In this document: positions 1 to 6,490 of the stretch, one piece after another
Layout: every line of letters begins with the position of its first letter
How positions within the stretch are numbered: position 1 is the stretch's first letter
Assembly (NCBI GenBank): GCA_035708745.1
Contig: DASTFJ010000144.1
Location: 1-15,247 of the forward strand
DNA: 15,247 nucleotides
From: JAMLHN01 sp035708745
Lineage (GTDB): Bacteria > Chloroflexota > Chloroflexia > Thermomicrobiales > UBA6265
Reading direction: 5' to 3'
Position numbers and translations under genes: made by a program
The notes under the pieces: model-generated
Database searches by the model: none
What the model was told of the DNA's origin: nothing
What the model saw: the letters and a program-made list of their open reading frames with translations, nothing else

Positions 1-1355
1 GGATTCGGCGTCGATGTCGCCGTGGGCGTGGGCGAGCCAAAGCAGTTTGGCCCTTCGAGCAGCACGAACTGGTACGTCCCGCCGGTGAAGAGCACGGCCT
101 GGGCCGATGCCACCGTCCCATTCAAATGCTGATCCCAGTCGTAGTGCGAGATGAGGGCACGGTCCGGGTCGCGCACCGTTTCGCTGCGTGGCACAGTCAC
201 CACCGTGCCATCTCTGAAGGTCACCACGATACTCACCGGGTTGGCGCGTTCATCGCTCCTGTTCGCGATCTCGAACCGCCAACGAGTGGCGCTGATCTGG
301 CAGGGTGTGGCGTCATTCAGGGTCGCTGAGACGAGTTCGAAGCCAGGCAGCAACGTTGGGGTAAGGGTGGGCGTGAGCGAGGCCGTTGGGGTGAGCGAGG
401 CCGTCGGGGTGATCGAGGCCGTCGGCGTCGTCGAGGGCTTTGGGGTTCGAATCGTGCAGTTGGTTCGCTTGTCGAGCTTGAACGCGTAATCGACCGAGGC
501 ATCGACCGTCGCGCTTGCCGAGAGCAAGGTGTCATCCTCCAGCAGGACGACATAGGTGGTCGTGAAGCCATTCGCGCCTTCATGGTGGGTATCGGGCACA
601 CCGACACTTTTTCCAAATTCCAAGAAGACGACATCGATGAGGGCGGGATTCAGGTCGAAGCTGACGGGATTCGTTATCGAAAACGTCCACTGCTGGTCTT
701 CAGGGCACTGTTCGGGATCATCGAGCTGGGCAGTGATGACCTTCGTCAGACGTGGAGTTGGGGTAAAGGTCGCCACCTCATCGGGAATGCCGGGGCAATG
801 CGGACCCTTGACGAGCGCAAAGGTGTAGTCGACCGCGGAATCGACCTGCGCGGTCGCTGACAGCAGGGTTGCGTCCAGATTGCCGGGGAGAATGTAGATC
901 GCTTCGAAGCCGCCGCCGCTGCCGGGACTATCGAGCGGAACGACCACGCTCGGGAGACCGACGAAGGTCACCGTGATCTCGACCGGATTCTTCTCCGGGC
1001 CGATTGCGTTCGAGAGGGAAAACCACCAGCTCCGCCCCGCGACGCAGGTGGTGGGGTCGTCGATCGTGGCGGAAATGGTGTGCAGCCCGGGTTCCGGTAC
1101 GTCTTCAGCGGGGCCGACTGGAAGATCGGTGACTGTCGCCGTCGGTGACTCGCCGAGGTCGGACGAAATCTCGGTCGGCGAGCGGGTGGCTTCGCCTCCG
1201 GTATCACTCGTGGCAACGCCCGCCGAGGGAGAACCCTCCTCAGCCAGAACGGCCGCTGGTGATAGGCGACCGAATAGATCTGCGCCAGCCATCGGCCCGG
1301 CGATCACGACCAGGAGCGTAACGACCACGAAAATGCGGGCAGCGACGGAGTACAT
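1..1355 (-). CDS. Secreted three-domain repeat protein with Thr/Pro linkers, C-terminus outside window
   Basis: One uninterrupted minus-strand frame runs from ATG at 1355 to the left edge (451 codons, no stop), so the C-terminus is missing. A GAGG lies 6 nt before the ATG. Residues 5-24 form a hydrophobic export signal, followed by an acidic Ser/Thr/Pro stretch (about 39-88). Three homologous domains follow, at roughly 91-187, 205-300 and 338-438. Each opens with an A-T/Q-I/L-D/N-D-x-x-x-C motif (C104, C217, C352) and closes with a Cys (C187, C300, C438), after G-P-x-C in domains 1 and 3. Cys spacing is 83, 83 and 86 residues. Linkers are Thr/Pro-rich (TPTPR; a TPTAS array at 308-335; SPTPTATSTP). 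I infer a wall- or surface-associated protein of disulphide-closed beta-sandwich domains. I do not recognise the family. Confidence 0.8.
   Translation of the reverse strand, partial: MYSVAARIFVVVTLLVVIAGPMAGADLFGRLSPAAVLAEEGSPSAGVATSDTGGEATRSPTEISSDLGESPTATVTDLPVGPAEDVPEPGLHTISATIDDPTTCVAGRSWWFSLSNAIGPEKNPVEITVTFVGLPSVVVPLDSPGSGGGFEAIYILPGNLDATLLSATAQVDSAVDYTFALVKGPHCPGIPDEVATFTPTPRLTKVITAQLDDPEQCPEDQQWTFSITNPVSFDLNPALIDVVFLEFGKSVGVPDTHHEGANGFTTTYVVLLEDDTLLSASATVDASVDYAFKLDKRTNCTIRTPKPSTTPTASITPTASLTPTASLTPTLTPTLLPGFELVSATLNDATPCQISATRWRFEIANRSDERANPVSIVVTFRDGTVVTVPRSETVRDPDRALISHYDWDQHLNGTVASAQAVLFTGGTYQFVLLEGPNCFGSPTPTATSTPN
373..426. repeat. 18-bp tandem repeat, three copies, inside the linker of the repeat protein
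   Basis: Three consecutive 18-bp units (373-390, 391-408, 409-426) differ at only a few positions. On the minus strand they encode a six-residue unit of the type Thr-Pro-Thr-Ala-Ser-Leu/Ile in the linker between domains 2 and 3. The period is a multiple of three, so copy-number change would alter linker length without breaking the frame. Confidence 0.85.
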
Positions 1356-1570
1356 GGATGGCCTCGTGGCGAGCGTTGCCCGACCGCATGAATAGAGAGG
1401 GAACGAGAATGTCGTGTCAGCTCGACGAGAACACCGGTTGTAAGAAAAACTGACCGAGAGTGTACACGCCGAAGGTCTTCATCGAGCCACCGCTGTTCAG
1501 CCGCGAGCAATGGTCCAATGAGGGCATGCTCCAGGAAGCTCTGAGCCTTGGGACAATCGGCTCTTGACTC

Positions 1571-1598
1571 TCGTCTCAGGAACTCAGCCCCCGGACCC
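1571..1598 (+). repeat. Member of interspersed CGTCTCAGG/GGACC repeat family
   Basis: Starts TCGTCTCAGG, identical over ten bases to 11411-11420, and continues with ACTCAG and CCGGACC blocks like the copy at 5585-5618. It is more diverged than the other copies. Unlike three of them it is not next to a stop codon; it lies between two divergent genes. Confidence 0.5.
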
Positions 1599-1647
1599 CG
1601 CACCCCGTTTCGGACCCCACATTCACCATCCCCTTACCCCCGTCTGC

Positions 1648-1653
1648 TAGGAT
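1648..1653 (+). promoter_or_regulatory. Possible -10 box of metallopeptidase 1
   Basis: TAGGAT is preceded by TGC (extended -10 style, TGCTAGGAT). No convincing -35 hexamer is visible at the usual distance. It would give a leader of about 90 nt before the GTG at 1747. Confidence 0.25.
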
Positions 1654-1746
1654 CACGTCCCATTGAAAGCGATTGCATGTGATTGCATGCCTGTACCGTC
1701 CCGCCCCGCCGCATCGTGGCCGGGCGCCGAAGGAGCCCAGATACCC

Positions 1747-3351
1747 GTGAAGCACCTAGGAACTCGGGCGGTGCGCTGCCTGCTCGTGCTGGCGCTGCTG
1801 TCGCCATTGCTCGCCAGCAGTTACGTTCACACCGTAACTGCTGAGGTCACCGGCACGACCTATACCAGCCCCCATTTCGGCTACTCGATCACCTGGCAAA
1901 CCCCCTGGTATGTCACCGAGGACGATACCGACAACAACGGGTTCGATATCCTCGGGCTGGCCGACGACCAGAGCATCGTCTATCTCTCCGGCGGCACGTC
2001 GGGCGCGTCCAATCCCAACCAGGTCATCGAGGAGTATGCCGATCAAATTCGCTCCTCCAGCGATTGGGCCAATCTCGATCGGCTCGACGCATCGCAATGT
2101 CCGGTCACGCCACCGTCGAACAGCGCAGCAGCCTGTTATTCCGGCCAACAGACCTTCAGTGACGGCGCCACCGGCCAAACCGGGGTCTTTCTGCAGGCGT
2201 GGGATCTGGGGGATGGCCTCGACATCCTGCTGGAAGCCTATATCGACCAATCGCAGCTCGCGGCCTATCTCCCCAAATGGCAGACTTTTGGCATCTATCC
2301 CCAGGGCCAGCCGGTGCCGACCAGCATCGCCGGCGGTTGCGATTCCACCATTCGCAACGGCATCGATTTCTGCTTCGATGCCGATCTGCCGGAACGCGAC
2401 CGCGACGATATCGCCGAGGCGGTGCGGTTGGGTCAAGATGTGATCGCCCAATACTTCGGCGATCCCGCGATGACCGGTGTGCGTATCAACGGCTTCAGCA
2501 CCGTCTCGTCCGAAGGCGACGAAAGCCTGGCCACCACCCTGGGCCGCTCGATTGCGGTCTACGCCGGCTCGAACGTCTGGCAATCGATTCCGCCGGTGGA
2601 ACGCATCCAGACCCTGGTGCATGAGTTCTTCCACGTCTACCAGAATATGATGACCGAGAACAGCGATGCGGTCCTGCCGCTGTGGTTTACCGAGGGAACG
2701 GCCGAGGCCGTCGGCTATCTGGCGGCCGCGCAGCTCGGCGTCACCGACCAGACCGAGTTCTACGACATGGCCGCCTATTCCCTCACCGAATATCCATTGC
2801 CCGAAACGCTGGAAGACCTGCAGCCGGTCGGCTCGATGACCGCCGACGCCTATCCGCTCGCCTACATGGCGATCCAGTATCTGCTCGGAAGCAAGGGACT
2901 CTCGGTGAGCGCGCTCGGCGATGTCTATACCGAGCTGGCCAATGGAGCTCCCTTCGAGCAGGCATTCCAGACCGTCTTCGGCGAAACGCTCGACCGGTTC
3001 TATATCGATTTCGGGGCATGGCGCCCAACCTTGCAATCGGAAACCGAGCTGCCCGACGATTTCTATCCGAACGACGGGACCACCCAACCGGCCGCGATCA
3101 CGATGCAAACCGTGCCGCAGAACGCCGCTCGCGACCAACAGATCGTGGCGGTAGGCAAGACCTTGCCCCTGACCGAATGCGATCTCACCGCGCAGCTCGG
3201 CGCCGTCAGTCTGGAGCGGCAGACCTTTTCCAATGGCGAAGGCGAAGTTTTCTGGCTGCTCACCATCCCGCCGGACGCCCCCGCCGGCCCAGCCTCCCTG
3301 ACCTTCGCCTGCGGATCGGCCCCGACCACCATCCAGCTCACCATCTCGTAG
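1747..3351 (+). CDS. Secreted gluzincin zinc metallopeptidase (peptidase MA-like), long paralogue
   Basis: 534 residues from GTG 1747, chosen because AGGAG sits at 1731-1735 and a classic signal peptide (basic start, Leu-rich core, about 1-32) begins there; the frame is open further up to TTG 1663. The zinc motif is HEFFH (H292, E293, H296), and W-F-T-E-G puts the third ligand E316 exactly 20 residues after H296, the thermolysin-type gluzincin spacing. Domains: an N-terminal beta-rich domain (about 37-190) starting with a G-Y-S-I-T-W motif and absent from the paralogue at 4065; the peptidase domain (about 195-425); a C-terminal Ig-like domain with a Cys pair. It probably cleaves extracellular protein or peptidoglycan-linked peptide; the substrate is unknown. 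Its paralogue is the next gene, on the same strand, but about 700 bp separates them, so co-transcription is doubtful. Confidence 0.85.
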   Translation: MKHLGTRAVRCLLVLALLSPLLASSYVHTVTAEVTGTTYTSPHFGYSITWQTPWYVTEDDTDNNGFDILGLADDQSIVYLSGGTSGASNPNQVIEEYADQIRSSSDWANLDRLDASQCPVTPPSNSAAACYSGQQTFSDGATGQTGVFLQAWDLGDGLDILLEAYIDQSQLAAYLPKWQTFGIYPQGQPVPTSIAGGCDSTIRNGIDFCFDADLPERDRDDIAEAVRLGQDVIAQYFGDPAMTGVRINGFSTVSSEGDESLATTLGRSIAVYAGSNVWQSIPPVERIQTLVHEFFHVYQNMMTENSDAVLPLWFTEGTAEAVGYLAAAQLGVTDQTEFYDMAAYSLTEYPLPETLEDLQPVGSMTADAYPLAYMAIQYLLGSKGLSVSALGDVYTELANGAPFEQAFQTVFGETLDRFYIDFGAWRPTLQSETELPDDFYPNDGTTQPAAITMQTVPQNAARDQQIVAVGKTLPLTECDLTAQLGAVSLERQTFSNGEGEVFWLLTIPPDAPAGPASLTFACGSAPTTIQLTIS

Positions 3352-3422
3352 CGAGCTCGAATCAGCGTCTGGAGGCAGGTCGGACACCTATAACCTGTGC
3401 AACACGACAGAAAATCTGTATA

Positions 3423-3455
3423 AAGCTTGGCCATTCTGACGTCAGAAACAAGCTT
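3423..3455. repeat. Nested inverted repeat around a perfect 14-bp palindrome
   Basis: TTCTGACGTCAGAA (3434-3447) is a perfect palindrome. It is enclosed by AAGCTTG (3423-3429) and its reverse complement CAAGCTT (3449-3455), so both arms can pair with a small asymmetric bulge. AAGCTTGG also occurs as an 8-bp direct repeat (3423-3430 and 3450-3457). A smaller inverted repeat, ACAGA-AAA-TCTGT, lies just upstream at 3407-3419. No T-tract follows, so it is not a canonical terminator. A protein-binding site or an element end is possible. Confidence 0.6.
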
Positions 3456-3655
3456 GGTAGCTCGACCACGCCTCTCTGGCGGGTGAATGCCGCGACCGGT
3501 GCGGCATTCCCTCCCCTTATCATCCCGAATGCTCTGTCAAAGCATTGATGTCCGGTTCGGTCGTCCCAGACCCCATTGTCATCCTGAGTACACTGACCGC
3601 GCCTTTTTGTCCGATCACTCAGCGTCGCGGCGGCGCCACCCCACCCCTGTCATTC

Positions 3656-3675
3656 TGAGCCGCAGCGAAGAATCT
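3656..3675 (+). repeat. Internal repeat core, copy 1
   Basis: TGAGCCGCAGCGAAGAATCT, preceded by GTCATTC, which makes it the fullest copy (3649-3675). Confidence 0.8.
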
Positions 3676-3737
3676 CTCGTTGCAGGGAACCCCAGTCCTC
3701 AACAAATGCATGGGACAGATTGTCGCGGTCGATGTAC

Positions 3738-3757
3738 TGAGCCGCAGCGAAGAATCT
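3738..3757 (+). repeat. Internal repeat core, copy 2
   Basis: Identical over 20 bases to copy 1. The upstream flank (GATGTAC) differs from the GTCATTC of copy 1. Confidence 0.8.
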
Positions 3758-3818
3758 CGCTCGTCGGACTCCCCAACAGCAGCTGAACACAGAAGACAGC
3801 TTTGTCTTGACAGAGCAC

Positions 3819-3837
3819 TGAGCCGCAGCGAAGAATC
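3819..3837 (+). repeat. Internal repeat core, copy 3
   Basis: Identical over 19 bases to copies 1 and 2, then CTTCGTTGG, which parallels the CTCGTTGCAGG that follows copy 1. Confidence 0.8.
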
Positions 3838-4064
3838 CTTCGTTGGAAGACAACCTGTGTCAGGTCGGAAAGCCATTAGTTTTCGGGCCTGAAGCGGGTC
3901 GCGGGAGAACAAGAGATGCTTCCTTCGTCAGCATGACAATGAGGAGACGGCTCGAGGGTTCATGGCATCTTGCGCACGTCCTGGCATTCCACGGGAACCT
4001 CGCGTGGGACCCCGTCGTTCTAACGATGTACAGTCACCCCGGTAACGAGAAGGGATGGGATGCG

Positions 4065-5198
4065 ATGCAGCGATCGTTGGAAATGAGATGGCGGATCGCG
4101 CTGCTGGTGCTGGCATTTCTGCCGGCGTTGCTGGCTGGTTCCCGTCTATCCGTTGTGGCCGCGCAATCCGCTCCCATCACCAGCCCGCTGTCGCAAATCA
4201 CCAATGGCATCGCCTTCAGCTTCGACCCCGGCGTCTCGGACGCCGACCGCGACGATGCAGTGGAAGGCGCGCTGCTTGGGCAAGAGGTCATCGGCGGGTT
4301 CGTGGGGATGGACGGTCTCGATGGCGCGCAGATCACCGTCAGCGCCGCGCCGGCCGACGAAAGCCCGTACATCATGGCGTCCACCCGCGGTCAGCAGATC
4401 GAGGTCTACGCCGGCGGTCCCTCCTGGCAGGAGGCGCCATCACTCATCCGGATCGAAGCGATGGTGCACGAGCTGATGCACGTCTACCAGAACGCGCTGG
4501 AGCGGAATCTCTCATCGCTGGTGCCACTTTGGTTCGACGAAGGCGTCGCCGAGGCGCTCGGCTATCTCGCGATCACCCGGCTCGGCGTGGTCGATCAGGA
4601 CGATATCTACGCCCTGAACCAATATCTGCTCACCCGCTACCCCTACGACGGCAGTCTGGCCGGGTTGCAGTCGTACGATTCGATGGACGCCGATTCGTAT
4701 CCGCTGGCCTATATCGCGGTGCAATATCTGCTCGGTCGCGCGGGCATGTCGGTATCGGCGCTGACGCAGGTCTATCAGGGACTCAGCAACGGCCAGCCCT
4801 TCGACACTGCCTTCCAGACCGTCTTCGGCCAAACGCCGGACCAATTTTATGTCGAGTTCGATGCGTGGCGCGGTGGCCTGGTGCCGGTGAGCACCATACC
4901 GATCGATTTCGTGACCCCGTCCTATTCCGGCGATTCGGCCGCCGCCGCCTGGCAGCAAACCCAGGATCAGATCGCGCGGGGCGATCAGCTCGTGCTGGTG
5001 GTCGCCACCGCGCCGGGCGCGAGCTGTACCGTGCAGATCCTCATCCCTGGCACCCCCATTCAACGGGTTGCGGACGCCAACGGCGAGGGCGAAGCCTTCT
5101 GGCTGATCACCGTTCCCGATTCGGCGCCAGCGGGGCAATTCTCCACGCGCGCTACCTGCGGCGGCCCATCCGTCTGGCAGGATGTAGTGGTGACATAG
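4065..5198 (+). CDS. Secreted gluzincin zinc metallopeptidase (peptidase MA-like), short paralogue
   Basis: 377 residues from ATG 4065, which follows AAGGGA at 4050-4055 and opens a clear signal peptide (about 1-33, ending V-V-A-A-Q). The frame extends up to 3843, but that part crosses the repeat element and has no signal-peptide character. Zinc site: HELMH (H135, E136, H139), with the third ligand E159 in W-F-D-E-G, again 20 residues downstream. It shares long stretches with the 1747 gene, such as D-R-D-D, H-V-Y-Q-N, Y-P-L-A-Y and A-F-Q-T-V-F-G, plus a C-terminal Ig-like region with one Cys pair. It lacks the extra N-terminal domain, so the peptidase domain starts soon after the signal. Substrate unknown. 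The stop codon overlaps the first bases of an interspersed repeat (5197). Confidence 0.85.
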   Translation: MQRSLEMRWRIALLVLAFLPALLAGSRLSVVAAQSAPITSPLSQITNGIAFSFDPGVSDADRDDAVEGALLGQEVIGGFVGMDGLDGAQITVSAAPADESPYIMASTRGQQIEVYAGGPSWQEAPSLIRIEAMVHELMHVYQNALERNLSSLVPLWFDEGVAEALGYLAITRLGVVDQDDIYALNQYLLTRYPYDGSLAGLQSYDSMDADSYPLAYIAVQYLLGRAGMSVSALTQVYQGLSNGQPFDTAFQTVFGQTPDQFYVEFDAWRGGLVPVSTIPIDFVTPSYSGDSAAAAWQQTQDQIARGDQLVLVVATAPGASCTVQILIPGTPIQRVADANGEGEAFWLITVPDSAPAGQFSTRATCGGPSVWQDVVVT

Positions 5199-5222
5199 GT
5201 CCGGAGTCCGGAGACGATCGTA
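5197..5222 (-). repeat. Gene-end repeat, copy following metallopeptidase 2
   Basis: Read along the gene: AGGTCC, GAGTCC, then GAGACGATCGTA. The last 12 bases are the exact reverse complement of 11406-11417. The copy starts inside the TAG stop codon. Related GGACTC and CTCCGGACC fragments continue at about 5286-5317, so the 5199-5376 gap is largely repeat-derived. Confidence 0.6.
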
Positions 5223-5334
5223 GCCAAGAGCCTCTGTGCCCTCACGGGTCCGGGGTCGAGAGCTGACTGCTGACTGCTACAAGCATCCCCGGACTCAGCA
5301 CTCCGGCCTCCGGACCGCGAACCCACCCCTGGTG

Positions 5335-5340
5335 TAGTAT
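5335..5340 (+). promoter_or_regulatory. Possible -10 box of the small membrane protein gene
   Basis: TAGTAT in the context CTGGTGTAGTATCG, 36 nt before the GTG start. It resembles the TAGGAT and TAGTCT boxes proposed upstream of metallopeptidase 1 and ndk. No clear -35 is seen. Confidence 0.25.
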
Positions 5341-5376
5341 CGAACCGGTGAATTGGCGTTCGATGCGAGGACTTTG

Positions 5377-5574
5377 GTGAGCGGAACCGAGTGGCTATTG
5401 GTGGTATTGGTGATTCTGGTGCCCCTGCTCCTGGCGGTCATCGTGACCAAATGGACCCTCGATCAGGCCCTCAAGCGCTCCCGCAAGAACCGGGAGTCGC
5501 AATCCGGCCGCGAGCGCATTCCCACCCCCCTGGCCACCTCCCCCGACGATCAAATCCCCTCCGCCGACGGCTGA
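5377..5574 (+). CDS. Small single-span membrane protein, unknown function
   Basis: 65 residues from GTG 5377, chosen because GAGG lies at 5367-5370 with 6-nt spacing; the frame is also open from TTG 5353. Residues about 6-26 form one strongly hydrophobic helix (L-L-V-V-L-V-I-L-V-P-L-L-L), followed by a basic stretch (K-R-S-R-K-N-R) and a polar Pro/Asp/Ser tail. This predicts an N-out, C-in membrane protein with a short cytoplasmic tail. It lies 151 bp upstream of ndk on the same strand, with a repeat copy between. I do not recognise it. The coding call rests on start signals and the coherent membrane segment. Confidence 0.6.
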   Translation: MSGTEWLLVVLVILVPLLLAVIVTKWTLDQALKRSRKNRESQSGRERIPTPLATSPDDQIPSADG

Positions 5575-5584
5575 CCGCGAAAAA

Positions 5585-5618
5585 CGTCTCAGGGCTCAGG
5601 GCTCCGGACCTCATTCTC
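5585..5618 (+). repeat. Interspersed repeat family copy before ndk
   Basis: CGTCTCAGGGCTCAGGGCTC then CGGACCTCATTCTC, aligning with 11412-11444 over its whole length with few differences. It starts 11 nt after the stop of the 65-residue gene, but in the opposite relative orientation to the copies that follow metallopeptidase 2, dcd and hmuT. Confidence 0.65.
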
Positions 5619-5650
5619 ACAGCACAATGCAAAACCGCGGCTTCCTGCGG

Positions 5651-5656
5651 TAGTCT
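5651..5656 (+). promoter_or_regulatory. Possible -10 box of ndk
   Basis: TAGTCT in CTGCGGTAGTCTTCC, about 70 nt before the ndk start. Weak evidence, based only on likeness to the other two boxes. Confidence 0.2.
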
Positions 5657-5725
5657 TCCCGGTTGAATTGCGGGGCGGCGCCGCCCCGGCTGGATAACGA
5701 TGCACCCTGGGTGCTGGAGGACTTC

Positions 5726-6187
5726 GTGGCGGATATCGAACGAACGCTGGTCATCGTCAAACCGGATGGCGTGCAGCGCGGACTGACCGGCGAGATCGTC
5801 AACCGGTTCGAGCGGCGCGGTCTCAAGATCGTCGCCATGCGCTTCGGCACGATCGACGCGGCCCTGGCCAAGCGACACTATGCCGAGCATGAAGGCAAGC
5901 CCTTTTACGCTGGCCTGGTCGATTACATCACCTCGGGTCCGTCGCTGGTGATGGTGCTGGAAGGACCGCGCGCGATCGAGATCACGCGCTCCACCGTGGG
6001 CAGCACCCGTCCCTGGGAAGCCGCTCCCGGCACGATTCGCGCGGATTACGGTTTGACCGTTGGACGCAACCTGGTGCATGCCTCGGACAGCGTCGCCAGC
6101 GGAGAGCGCGAGGTCGGTCTCTTCTTCGATGGCGAGGAGCTCCCCAGCTGGTCGCGGAATACCGATCGCTGGGTCTACGACGAGTAG
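5726..6187 (+). CDS. ndk: Nucleoside diphosphate kinase
   Basis: Transfers the gamma-phosphate of ATP to (d)NDPs through a phosphohistidine, balancing cytoplasmic NTP and dNTP pools. GTG 5726 is chosen because GGAGG lies at 5716-5720 with 5-nt spacing and gives 153 residues, near the usual 140-150; the upstream in-frame ATT/TTG-type extension to 5663 has no family likeness. The family residues are in place: K12 (V-K-P-D-G), Y52, F60, R88, T94, R105 (P-G-T-I-R), N115 and the catalytic H118 in N-L-V-H-A-S-D-S. The C-terminus ends S-W-S-R-N-T-D-R-W-V-Y-D-E as in many family members. The gene is followed at once by a strong hairpin terminator. Confidence 0.97.
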   Translation: MADIERTLVIVKPDGVQRGLTGEIVNRFERRGLKIVAMRFGTIDAALAKRHYAEHEGKPFYAGLVDYITSGPSLVMVLEGPRAIEITRSTVGSTRPWEAAPGTIRADYGLTVGRNLVHASDSVASGEREVGLFFDGEELPSWSRNTDRWVYDE

Positions 6188-6214
6188 TCGCTGGAGTTTA
6201 TCTCTGACACCGCA

Positions 6215-6250
6215 AACCGCCGCGCCGGATTTCGGGCGCGGCGGTTTTTC
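6215..6250 (+). terminator. Rho-independent terminator of ndk
   Basis: A perfect 12-bp GC-rich stem AACCGCCGCGCC (6215-6226) / GGCGCGGCGGTT (6235-6246), loop of 8, followed directly by TTTC (TTTTTC counting the stem end). It begins 28 nt after the ndk stop. Confidence 0.9.
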
Positions 6251-6415
6251 GTTGCTCAGATGCGAGTGCTATACCGGTTGTGGCAACCTCCTGTGATTGA
6301 TTTTCTCAGAGGACGCTTGTTCGGGTTCGCTGCCAGTGGTCGAGGAATGCATAAGTGCCGGCGGATGTCGGGAGACGGACAACCGCTCTGCCAACGAGAC
6401 CAATCGACTTGGCGA

Positions 6416-6431
6416 CGTTTCACGTGAAACA
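6416..6431. promoter_or_regulatory. parS: parS site 1 (ParB-binding centromere sequence)
   Basis: CGTTTCACGTGAAACA matches the universal bacterial parS consensus TGTTTCACGTGAAACA at 15 of 16 positions, including the full 14-bp palindrome GTTTCACGTGAAAC (6417-6430). It lies in the intergenic space between the convergent ndk and the minus-strand gene at 6491. ParB loads here as a CTP-dependent clamp to spread and recruit the segregation machinery; that is family knowledge. Confidence 0.85.
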
Positions 6432-6470
6432 CCGCCGCCCGGATCGAACGACCCGGGCGGCGGTGTTTCA
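6425..6470. terminator. Long hairpin, likely bidirectional terminator for the gene at 6491-6889
   Basis: A 16-bp perfect stem AAACACCGCCGCCCGG (6427-6442) / CCGGGCGGCGGTGTTT (6453-6468) with a 10-nt loop, extendable by two more pairs to 6425-6470. On the minus strand it follows the stop of the 6491-6889 gene by about 20 nt. T-tracts are short on both sides (TTT then CACG on minus, TTTCATTTCTT on plus). The left arm overlaps the right half of parS site 1. Confidence 0.75.
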
Positions 6471-6490
6471 TTTCTTGGTGGCTGGCCGGC

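Larger units (their letters stand above)
1356..1746. other. Divergent intergenic region between the repeat protein and metallopeptidase 1
   Basis: No convincing gene is seen here. The region should hold the promoters of two divergent secreted-protein genes. It contains one member of an interspersed repeat family (1571-1598), a possible -10 box (1648-1653), and a 9-bp direct repeat GATTGCATG at 1671-1679 and 1681-1689 just upstream of metallopeptidase 1. A reading frame open from TTG at 1663 is in frame with metallopeptidase 1, but I treat it as leader because a better start lies at 1747. Confidence 0.6.
3574..3941. repeat. Repeat element with inverted ends and three internal direct copies
   Basis: The left end CATTGTCATCCTGA (3574-3587) and right end TCAGCATGACAATG (3928-3941) are inverted repeats matching at 13 of 14 positions. 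Between them are three direct copies of TGAGCCGCAGCGAAGAATC (3656, 3738, 3819). No gene is credible inside: the reading frames here are short and overlap in several frames. The whole 3352-4064 gap (713 bp) holds this element, the palindrome at 3423-3455, and the leader of metallopeptidase 2. The core resembles the CATTCTGAG...GAAGAATCT intergenic repeats I recall from many Chloroflexota and other GC-rich genomes; that is memory, not a search result. Confidence 0.6.

Noticed and set aside
441..452. GGGTTCGAATC resembling a tRNA T-loop.
   Set aside because: No acceptor, D or anticodon arms can be drawn around it, and it lies inside the minus-strand repeat-protein gene.
1756..3387. A 543-codon open frame on the minus strand opposite metallopeptidase 1.
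   Set aside because: It is the antisense shadow of a GC-rich gene. The plus strand has the signal peptide, the zinc motif and a paralogue; the minus frame has no recognisable family.
3656..3837. The three direct repeats as a CRISPR array.
   Set aside because: The repeat is only 19-20 bp, the intervals are about 62 bp, there are only three units, and no cas gene is present.
3487..3912. Several short open frames on both strands across the repeat element.
   Set aside because: They translate repeat sequence in conflicting frames, without ribosome-binding sites or coding-like composition.
4055..5266. A 403-codon plus-strand frame overlapping metallopeptidase 2.
   Set aside because: It is Arg-rich, out of frame with the HExxH peptidase, and lacks any motif.
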